Below are positions 54,186 through 63,400 of a stretch of 64,000 bases of DNA, one piece after another; position 1 is the stretch's first letter, and every line of letters starts with the position of its first letter. A program made the translations under genes and the position numbers. The stretch comes from Paenibacillus sp. NAIST15-1. Lineage in GTDB: Bacteria > Bacillota > Bacilli > Paenibacillales > Paenibacillaceae. The notes beneath the pieces were generated by a model. That model did no database searches and had not been told where the DNA came from. It saw only the letters and a list, made by a program, of their open reading frames with translations. The DNA lies in assembly GCF_001894745.1 (NCBI RefSeq), contig NZ_BBYF01000002.1:620001-684000 (forward strand). Reading direction: 5' to 3'.

Positions 54186-55175
54186 ATGAATACAAATCAA
54201 AATCAGCGAATTCTCTATGCGACTTTCGAAAATGAAATTCAATTGCCAATCCTGGATATTACTCATCCCCTTTTTAACGCTAGTATTGATGAACAGGCGT
54301 ATCATTTGAACTGTCTCAAGTCAGCTCGGAGCATTGAATCACTAAAGAAGATGCCAGGTTTTATTCGGAACATCTTTGTGAAAATGTCAAATGTCGACAA
54401 TTCTTATCTTAGCGGCATGCGTACGTTGCTGTACAAACTTGGCCCCGGCTTAAGTCGGGGGATAAAATTAGGTTTCCGCGACAAGTGGGCGGTGAAACAG
54501 ACCTCTTTTATGGGACTACGGATCAGGCTGAGAGATCTTTGCCGCAGCCAGTCGAAAATATTGCTGCCTCAGCTAAAGCAATTTCCTGAGCGCAACCTTT
54601 GTTTCTTCAATATCGCCGGAGGGTCCGCTACCGACAGTATTAACACCCTGATTCTAATTCAGGAATCGGATCCGGAGTTACTCAAAGGTCGGAAGATAGA
54701 GATAAACATTTTAGATATCGATACCGTTGGTCCAAATTTCTCAAAACGATGCATTGATGTTCTGAAGCAACCGGGTGAACGCTTCCATGGTCTGGACATT
54801 ACCCTCAATATTGTTCACTATGACTGGAGCCAACCCGAGGCATTAGTAAAGTTGAGTTTGGAACGTTCCGATTGGATTCAGCTCTGTTCGTCAGAGGGGG
54901 GGCTTTTTGAGTACGGTTCGGATTCAGATATCATTGAAAATTTAAATCGTTTCTTTACCAACTCCCCGGCAGACGCCCGGGTCACAGGCTCCTTAATATT
55001 CGACCGAGCAAATGTAAATGCGGGATATCTGGGATTTACAGAGTTTATTGGCGTGCAGATCCGATATCTGGGGCTGGAGGGGTTGCAGCGAATTTTATCA
55101 CAAACCTCGTGGGTTTTGGAAGAATCCCATGAAATTGATAAGATCTATATTCTGTTTTCATTGAAGAAAGCTTGA
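54186..55175 (+). CDS. Rossmann-fold, methyltransferase-like protein of unknown function
   Basis: The 329-residue product has no clear family. Its central part contains NLCFFNIAGGSATDSINTLIL, a glycine-rich loop after a hydrophobic strand, then EINILDIDTVG, an acidic strand end, and IVHYDWSQPEALV. This order fits the AdoMet-binding Rossmann fold. The N-terminal ~140 residues are helical with clusters of basic residues and look specific to this protein. The ATG at 54186 has GGAG nine bases upstream; a GTG at 54171 would add five residues. It lies between the ligase and another methyltransferase and may tailor the starter or product. Confidence 0.62.
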   Translation: MNTNQNQRILYATFENEIQLPILDITHPLFNASIDEQAYHLNCLKSARSIESLKKMPGFIRNIFVKMSNVDNSYLSGMRTLLYKLGPGLSRGIKLGFRDKWAVKQTSFMGLRIRLRDLCRSQSKILLPQLKQFPERNLCFFNIAGGSATDSINTLILIQESDPELLKGRKIEINILDIDTVGPNFSKRCIDVLKQPGERFHGLDITLNIVHYDWSQPEALVKLSLERSDWIQLCSSEGGLFEYGSDSDIIENLNRFFTNSPADARVTGSLIFDRANVNAGYLGFTEFIGVQIRYLGLEGLQRILSQTSWVLEESHEIDKIYILFSLKKA

Positions 55176-55255
55176 TTTAGTTAAAGATATGGCTGTATTC
55201 ATTTTGTACGCCATCAGGCGGGCCCACGGAGGTCGGGAAAGGTAAGGTGATGGGT

Positions 55256-56023
55256 ATGGCTGAGAGTTGGATCGTCAGGGATCAGTTTAATAAACAGGCA
55301 ACCCAATTTGACAATTGGACGATAACACAGGATGAAAAAACCCATCAGTTTCTAATGGAATTTTATAATATCAGCGCTGCTGACGAACTGTTGGAATTTG
55401 CTTGTGGGACGGGGGCATTTGCTATCTATGCGGCCGGGCGGGCCAGGACGGTTTGGGGGGTGGATATCTCCGAAGGGATGATTGAAGTTGCCACTACGAA
55501 TGCCAGAGAACGCCAATTGGAAAACATCCGGTTCATCTGTAGTAATGCGGAAAAGGTGTCATTTGAGAGTGAGCAGTTCTCCTGTGTCAGTTCAAAAGCG
55601 GCATATCATCATATGAAAAACTATCCGGCAGTATTTCAGGAAATGAAACGCTATTGCCAAAATCAAGGGCGAATTTGTATCCAGGATATTATTTCGTATG
55701 AGGATTCAAAACTGGACGATTTTTTTGAGCGGTTGGAACTGTTAATCGACTCCTGCCATCATCGTACGCTTTCCAAACAAGAGATTGTCGACTTGTATAA
55801 ACAAAATAATGTTGAAGTTTTTCGAGCACTGGTATCCGTATCCACACTGAATTTTTACGAATATGTCAATCACGCCGTGCAAACTGAAGAAGACAAAGCC
55901 GAGATTGACGAGCTGGTGCGGATGGGATTGAATGATCCTCTCATCTCTCAATGGCTCTTCACGGAAAACGATACACTGTTCTGGAAACGCAAGGTGTTGA
56001 CCATCGCCGGTTACAAAAGATAA
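55256..56023 (+). CDS. Class I SAM-dependent methyltransferase
   Basis: The 255-residue product has motif I LLEFACGTGAFAIYAA, motif II VWGVDISEGMIEVA, VSSKAAYHHMKNY (the motif IV area) and CIQDIISYEDS. This is the UbiE/Menaquinone-type or small-molecule O/C-methyltransferase layout. The ATG at 55256 (MAESWIVRDQFNKQ) has AAGGTG six bases upstream; an ATG at 55250 is also possible. It probably modifies the polyketide or its starter acid (inference). It is followed by a membrane-anchored hydrolase. Confidence 0.85.
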   Translation: MAESWIVRDQFNKQATQFDNWTITQDEKTHQFLMEFYNISAADELLEFACGTGAFAIYAAGRARTVWGVDISEGMIEVATTNARERQLENIRFICSNAEKVSFESEQFSCVSSKAAYHHMKNYPAVFQEMKRYCQNQGRICIQDIISYEDSKLDDFFERLELLIDSCHHRTLSKQEIVDLYKQNNVEVFRALVSVSTLNFYEYVNHAVQTEEDKAEIDELVRMGLNDPLISQWLFTENDTLFWKRKVLTIAGYKR

Positions 56024-56074
56024 ATAAGACGCTGTGCTGGCGATAAATAAAAAATGAAAAGAGGTATATCATCT

Positions 56075-57130
56075 GTGGAAGCAGCCAGCCAAACGCAAAG
56101 AGATATATCTATGGAAGTTGGGCAGACGAAAAGAAAATCCCGGCGATTGCTAAAGGTAAGCCTGTTAGTTGTCGGGATTTTGCTGGTAATGATGACGGTG
56201 TCAATTTTGTATATTGTCAATGAGGTAACCCCGAAAGCAGCGGCGGTATTTTCGGCCAGAACCCCTGACAAGGAAGGTAAAATAATTCCTGTAAATGGTT
56301 TTAATCTCTGGTATAAAGAGACAGGAAACCCTAATGGTGAACCCATCATCGTCATTCATGGAGGCCCGGGATTATCCTCGTATTATTTCCATGATTATTT
56401 GGATTTTTTGAAGCAAAAAAACAAGGTAATATTCTATGATCAACCGGGTACCGGAAATTCCGAGTCGAAGAGTGATTTGCAAAATTATAGTTTTCAACAT
56501 CTCACGGATGATCTGGATGTTATTGTGAATGATTATGCAAAAAAGAAACCAGTAACTCTTTTGGGTCATAGTTTTGGAGCCATTGTAGCACTCCAATATG
56601 CGCTGGATCATCCAGGAAATGTCGATCAACTTATACTGGTTTCCACTCCCTTTATTCAATCCACGATGCAACCGGAAATGTTGCTCAAACTATATCGGAC
56701 GCTGCCGCCAATTAATGACCCAGAAGCTACTAATCAGTGGTATCATCAGCGGTTGACAGAGTATTACAACACTACTTTCTATCATCCTGGCGGTGGCGAA
56801 AAGCTGGATCTCGGCCCTGCAAGTTATGCGCCGATGATGTCGATCTTTAAAACGATGCAAAACTTTAGCCTGAAGGATCGACTCCCGGGTTTTGATAAAA
56901 AGACATTAATTATTTACGGGGAGGCGGATAAGGACGTGATTTCCATAAAGGATCAGTTGATCCTACATCAAGACTTGCCCAACTCCACCTTGATTAAATT
57001 CGAAAATTCTGGTCATTGGTCATTTATCGAAGAACCTGAAAAATTCCGGAAAACGATTATGGATTTTTTAAATAATGGTCATTCATCGACAAACCTAAAA
57101 AATTCCGGAAAACGGTTATGGGATTTATAG
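56075..57130 (+). CDS. Membrane-anchored alpha/beta hydrolase (prolyl-iminopeptidase-like)
   Basis: The 351-residue product has a basic cytosolic N-terminus, a single membrane helix (about residues 25-48) and an extracellular alpha/beta hydrolase domain. Signatures are VIHGGPGLSSYYFHDYL, YDQPGTGNSES, LLGHSFGAIVALQYAL (nucleophile Ser) and the C-terminal GHWSFIEEPEKF (His). HGGPG and DQ-x-G-x-G-x-S are hallmarks of the proline-iminopeptidase family. GAGGT lies nine bases before the GTG at 56075; the ATG at 56054 has no ribosome binding site. The last ~20 residues derive from a second, out-of-frame copy of the 3' end. In a PKS cluster it may process the exported product (inference). Confidence 0.85.
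   Translation: MEAASQTQRDISMEVGQTKRKSRRLLKVSLLVVGILLVMMTVSILYIVNEVTPKAAAVFSARTPDKEGKIIPVNGFNLWYKETGNPNGEPIIVIHGGPGLSSYYFHDYLDFLKQKNKVIFYDQPGTGNSESKSDLQNYSFQHLTDDLDVIVNDYAKKKPVTLLGHSFGAIVALQYALDHPGNVDQLILVSTPFIQSTMQPEMLLKLYRTLPPINDPEATNQWYHQRLTEYYNTTFYHPGGGEKLDLGPASYAPMMSIFKTMQNFSLKDRLPGFDKKTLIIYGEADKDVISIKDQLILHQDLPNSTLIKFENSGHWSFIEEPEKFRKTIMDFLNNGHSSTNLKNSGKRLWDL
57017..57127 (+). repeat. Diverged tandem duplication at the hydrolase 3' end
   Basis: Two ~50-bp units start at 57017 and 57076, offset by 59 bp, and share GGTCATT-ATCGA, AACCT-AAAAATTCCGGAAAACG and TTATGG-GATTT. The offset is not a multiple of three. In the first unit's frame the second would encode SFIDKPKKFRKTVMGFIEN plus a stop, almost a second version of the C-terminus SFIEEPEKFRKTIMDF. 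The actual gene reads the second unit in another frame. Confidence 0.75.
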
Positions 57131-57155
57131 AAAATTGATATGGGGAGGTAGAGTT

Positions 57156-57410
57156 ATGGAGGTAGTGGAATTGAAGGGAGAAATATTTGATTTTATGAAC
57201 GAAACATTTTTACTGGAGTTCAATGATAATATCACAGAGGGTACGGATCTGTTTAAAGCTGGGATCATTGACTCCTTTGGATATTTGAAGTTGATAACAT
57301 TTTTAGAAAATGAATTTCATATTAAATTTTCTGAGGATGAGATTTTGGACAATGTTTTTGTTTCGTTTTCAGACATTGTGAATTGTATCTCAAGAAAGCT
57401 GTATAGATAA
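57156..57410 (+). CDS. Free-standing acyl carrier protein
   Basis: The 84-residue carrier protein has the phosphopantetheine site in FKAGIIDSFGYLKLI (Ser40). Helices before and after fit the four-helix ACP fold. The D-S-F variant resembles carrier proteins that pair with adenylate-forming ligases or non-ribosomal systems. The ATG at 57156 has GGGGAGG upstream. It ends 32 bp before the PKS start codon and probably carries the starter unit supplied by the nearby ligase (inference). Confidence 0.85.
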   Translation: MEVVELKGEIFDFMNETFLLEFNDNITEGTDLFKAGIIDSFGYLKLITFLENEFHIKFSEDEILDNVFVSFSDIVNCISRKLYR

Positions 57411-57442
57411 GGTTCGATTTTGGGACGTTTGGGGGTAAAATC

Positions 57443-60400
57443 GTGAGTAAGGTAGAGACAAGCCAAGGAATTGCGATAATTGGAATCAGTCTTCGTTTTC
57501 CGAAATCAGATACCCTGGATGAGTTCTGGGATCATTTAATATCCCGGGATTCGTTGATCACCGAAATCCCGTTGGAGCGCTGGGATAAAAATGATTATTA
57601 CGGTGATCCGCAAAAAGATGTAAATAAAACAAACAGCATCTGGGGCGGATTTATTGATCGGGCCAATTGTTTTGATGCTTCCTTTTTCAATATATCACCC
57701 CGCGAAGCAACCTATATGGATCCACAACAACGGATCACTTTGGAACTGGCTTGGAAAGCCATTGAAGACGCAGGTTATAGGGCTGGGGCATTGAAATCTA
57801 CCAAAACCGGCGTTTTTATGGGGGTTTGCAACACCGATTATACAGAGATGATGGAGAAATACCTTCAGGATTTCGATACATACGTACCGACGGGAACTTC
57901 CAACGCCATACTGTCCAACCGAATTTCTTATTGGTTTGACTTTAAAGGACCCAGTATTACTATTGACTCGGCCTGTGCCAGTTCACTGGTGGCGATTCAC
58001 CAAGCTGTTCGTTCTCTGGAAAACAAGGATTGCGAATATGCATTGGCAGGTGGAGTCAATCTGTGCTGGTCGCCGCGACGCTTTATTGCGCTCAGCAAAA
58101 GCGGCATGCTGTCCAAAGACGGTTCATGCAAAGCCTTTGATGAGAAGGCCGATGGTTATGTTCGGGCGGAGGGTGCGGCGGTTTTATTACTTAAGCCTTT
58201 GGACAAAGCGATAGAGGATCGGGATACGATTTATGCGGTAATCAAGGGTGTGGGCACCAACCATGGCGGAAGAACCAACTCGCTAACGATTACCAATCCC
58301 AAAGCCCAAGCGGAACTGATCGTTGATGTTTACGAAAAAGCCGGAGTAAGTCCGGATAGTGTTAGTTATATTGAAACCCACGGGCCGGGAACACCTCTCG
58401 GTGACCCCATTGAGATCCATGGCCTGAAGAATGCATTTAAACACTTATATCAAAAGGTTGGGAAGGATCCCAAAGAAGCCACCTGTGGTTTGGGATCGGT
58501 AAAAACCAACATCGGACACCTGGAAGCTGCCGCGGGAATTGCGGGAGTAATCAAGGTACTGGCCGCGATGAAACATCGAACGTTGCCCGCCAGTATCCAT
58601 TTTCAGCAGAAAAATCCCATTATCAACTTTGAGGGTTCTCCATTTTATATTGTAAATAAAACTATTCCGTGGAATACCTTCGGGGATGCTCCGTTTCCCC
58701 GTCGGGCGGGTGTGAGTTCCTTTGGGTTCGGTGGAAGCAATGCGCATATCCTTATAGAGGAGTATGTTCCAGAATCGCAAACAGAGTTACCGACACAGGA
58801 GCTTGAAGATAGCAATGATTTCGCATTGATTCCTATTTCCGCCAGGAATGCCGCTCGGCTCCGGGAGTATGTAGTCATGTTTTTGGAGTATTTACAGAGA
58901 TCATCCAACCTTGTCCTGCGGGATATGGCGTACACCCTTCAGGTGGGCCGAGAAGCCATGCCGGAACGGGTGATTTTTTTTACTCGCAGTGTCCCGGAAC
59001 TTATTTCTCAATGCAAAGCATTTCTGCAAAATGAGGAGAATCAGGCTAATGGCTGGCGGGGTGGGCAAATCAAGGAAGTGAAAGGTCTTGACCAATTGCC
59101 GGAGGTAGAATCATTCACTATGGAATCAAAGTCTCAATGGTACGCCGATTGCCCCGCGGAAAAAATAGCCGAACTATGGACTGAAGGGTATATCATTGAG
59201 TGGGAGTTGCTGTACACCAAAAATTTAGCGAAGCGAATCAATCTGCTCACCTATCCTTTTGCCAGAGAATCGTATTGGTTTCCAATTGGTGATCCCGGGA
59301 GTAAAGGTCAAGACGCAACTTCCAAAAACGTGATCACGGAGATTGAGCATTCGCCGAAATCTTCTCAGAATAATCCTGTTTCGTTCCCTCAAAATCCTCC
59401 GGTTTATACTGATCCAACCGATAAGGCTGAGAGGATTAGCTTAGTACCGTTATCCGCCATTAACATTCCATCGGTTCATATCCAATCCGGAGGTAAACCA
59501 CGCATTACCCTGGCGGCGCTCGATGTTTCCTCAGAACTGCCTGAATGGAAAAACACGCAGCTATCGGCAGTCGTAGTGCCAGAGGCGGACATTGCAATGG
59601 ATGTACTGATGAATGAGCTGACGATCAGCCTGGCGGAGGCCCTAGCTATGAATCCTGGCGAAATTGATATAGACGCCAAATTCATCGATCTTGGACTGGA
59701 CTCTATCATCGGTGTGGAGTGGGTTCGGAAGGTTAATGATCGTTATCATACTTCCTTGGCGGTGACAAAAGTATATGATTATCCCTCTATTCGCGAATTT
59801 ACCGGATTAATAGCCGGAGAAATAAATAAACAACCCGACCGGAAGTTAATTGAATTTGAAAAATCAGTAGCAAACCCACCAATAGATGATCCGACGGATG
59901 ACTTTGATGGATACGGGGATACGGGTCTTCCACCGCTTGAACCTGTCATTCTTGAGGGTTTGTGGGGCTCTTTCGCTATGGAAGGATTGCGGGAGGATTT
60001 AAAGTCCAGTCTAGCGGAAGCCCTGTTCATGAAACGCAATGAAATTGATGATAATGCTAAGTTCGTGGATCTCGGCTTGGATTCCATTATTGGAGTGGAA
60101 TGGATCCGGAAGGTGAATGAGCAATATCAAACTTCAATTTCGGTAACTAGAGTTTATGATTATTCCACCCTGTATGAGTTTGCCGAATTTTTGGCACAGG
60201 AACTACAAAAACAAGGAAAGTCAGACTACCGCCGTGAGGTGAAATCGCCTAAAAGCAGTTCACCCGCGAATCAACCGGTTTCCATTCAGGCAGTAGCTGT
60301 TGTCTCCTTTGAGACCTTGCGGGAAGAGTTGAAGGCCGGGCTGGCGGAAGCTTTATCCATGCAACCTGGTGATATCGATGATGATGCTAAGTTTGTTGAT

Positions 60401-63400
60401 CTGGGCTTGGATTCGATCATCGGCGTGGAATGGATCCATAAGGTGAATGAGCGTTACAGCACTTCCGTTGCGGTAACCAAAGTCTATGATTATCCCACTA
60501 TCGCTGAATTTACTGGGTTCATTCTACAGGAAGTAAACAAGACGAAAAAATATACGCTTAGCAAGCTGGAGTTAACAACGGTGGCACCTGTTTCACCATT
60601 TCCGTCCAGGGCAATCCCAATATCCAATGTGGTTCCACCTGCTCCTGAAGGGAATCAAACCAAGCGGTTTGAAGAACCTGTTGTCTCGAAGCAACCGGTG
60701 GTGGCTTTACGGGAGATTGGTTCCGGAGTTATCCAGATAACTATGCAGGATCGAATGAATAAGAACAAGTTTTCTGAAGAATTAATTCAAGTGCTGATAC
60801 AAACCATTGAATCCATTCAGACGGATCCGAAATATAAGATCATTATCTTAACCGGGTATGACACCTTTTTCGCTGCGGGCGGCACTCAGGAGAATCTTCT
60901 GGATATCTTTCAGGGAAAGGCAAAATATACGGATTCGAATCTATACCGGGTTGCCTTGGATTGTAAGATTCCCATTATCGCTGCAATGCAGGGTCATGGG
61001 ATTGGTGCCGGCTGGTGTTTCGGAATGTCCTGTGATTTCGTGGTGATGAGTCAGGAAAGTTATTATTCCACCAATTTTATGAAATTTGGTTTTACACCCG
61101 GTTTCGGATCCACTTTAATTTTCCCAGAGAAGCTTGGGATTGGTCTGGCTCAAGAAATTTTATTTACGGGTAAAAGGTACCGAGGTTCGGAGTTGCAAAC
61201 CCGGGGAATTCCATTCCCGGTATTGTCGAGGGCGGAGGTTTTACCCTATGCCATTCAATTGGCGAATGAATTGGCCGAATCCCCAAGGGAAGCTTTGATC
61301 TTACTTAAAAATCATATGGTGGAATCCTTGCGGGAGAGGATCTCTATTACCATTGAGAAAGAAATCCGAATGCATGATCAGACCTTTGTGAATCAAGCCG
61401 AAGTCAAGGATCGGATTCAATCTTTATTTGGACAGTTTTCTCCCGATGGTCAATCCAACACGTCGAATAGCGTGTCCTGTGAAGGGTTAAACACTTCAAC
61501 CCGGTCAGAAAGCTATTCGTCCATCTCTTCTGAGGTTTCGATGAAAATATCCAGTTCTCCGGATCAAGCCTTGCAGAATAGCATTGCGATAATCGGAGTG
61601 TCGGGTCAGTTTCCGAAATCAAGGAATCTCACCGAATTTTGGGATAACATAGCGAACGGCAGGGATTGCATTTCCGAGGTTCCCGCCAACCGTTGGTCGG
61701 TGGATCAATTTTACGATCCGGATCCGGAAGCCCCTGGCAAAAGCCATTGTAAATGGATGGGCGCTTTAGAGGATGCGGATCTTTTCGATCCATTATTCTT
61801 CAATATCTCGCCTGCCGAAGCGGAATTGATGGATCCACAACAACGGCTATTTTTGGAGCATTGTTGGAGTAGCATTGAAGATGCTGGTTTGAATCCCGCT
61901 TCGTTGTCTGGAAGCCGCTGCGGGGTTTTTGTGGGTTGCGCCACAAATGATTACGGGCAATTCATCGCTGGGCAGGAGTTGAATGCACAACGCCTCATGG
62001 GGGGCTCCAGTTCGATTCTGTCGTCCCGGATATCCTATTATCTGAACTTAAAAGGGCCTTGCCTGGCCATTGACACGGCTTGCTCGTCCTCATTGGTGGC
62101 AATCGCCGAAGCTTGTAACAGTCTGGTGTTGCAAACCAGTGATTTGGCCCTGGCCGGTGGTGTTTGTGTGCTGGTTGGACCGGAAATGCATATTATGACC
62201 AGCAAAGCTGGAATGTTGTCCAAAGATGGCCGCTGTTTTACGTTTGATAATCGAGCCAATGGCTTTGTACCGAGTGAAGGGGTCGGGGTTGTTTTATTAA
62301 AACGGCTCGCTGATGCTATCCGTGATCAGGATCATATACACGGAGTCATTCGCGGTTGGGGAATAAATCAGGACGGGCGGACTAACGGAATAACCGCCCC
62401 TAGTGTGAATTCCCAAATATTTTTACAAAAAGAAGTATATAAACGTTTTGGTATCAACCCGGAGAGCATATCTATGGTGGAAGCCCACGGTACCGGAACC
62501 AAACTGGGTGACCCCATTGAAGTAGAAGCGCTTACTAAATCGTTTCAAGCCTATACTCAGCGGAAGAATTACTGTGCCATGGGGTCAGTGAAAAGCAATA
62601 TTGGTCACCCCTTGACTGCTGCAGGCGTCGCTGGGGTTATCAAAGTATTGCTGGCGATGCGGCACCGGATGCTGCCTCCCACCATCCATTATGAAAAACT
62701 CAATGAACATATTTCGCTTTCCGATTCTCCGTTCTATATCAATAATCAGATGCAATCATGGGAAACAGCTCAATCGGTACCTCGGCGGGCCTGCGTCAGT
62801 TCTTTCGGATTTAGTGGAACCAATTCTCATGTTGTCATCGAAGAGTACTCCCCTACGGAGGTCAAACGGAGTAAAGAGGAAATTCATTCGGGAAATCCGG
62901 CGCTGTTTGTATTATCGGCGAAAAGTGATGCGCAATTAAAAGTCTATGCTGGCTCCATGGTTGAATTTCTGAAATTGCATCCGGAGCTTGACTTGGCGGA
63001 TATGGCCTATACGTTACAGGTTGGCCGAGAAGCCATGGACTATCGACTGGCATTGATAGCGGATTCCAGAGAAGCGGTTTTAAAAGCACTTATGGAGTTT
63101 ATGAAACATAACTCCGTTCCAGGGATTCTTATCGGACAGGTGAAAAAGGGTAAGGATAGCCTGGGGGTCTTGGAGTCGGATGCAGATGCCAAATCTCTGG
63201 CACAAACATGGTTCCGCAAGAAAAAGTTCACCCAGATTGCAGGTTTGTGGGTCAAGGGATTAAATCTCGACTGGAACCAGCTTTATGACAGTAACCGACC
63301 GCGTCGGATAAGTTTACCTACCTATCCTTTTGGCAAAGAGAGCTTTTGGGTTGAGGTAGACCCGGTTCAGGTTTCTGCAGGTGTGAAGGGGCTGGTGTTG

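Noticed and set aside
58445-58935. Minus-strand frames within the PKS (also near 59476, 59779, 61404, 61711 and 62038)
   Set aside because: They lie opposite conserved KS, ACP and ECH domains on the plus strand and match nothing.
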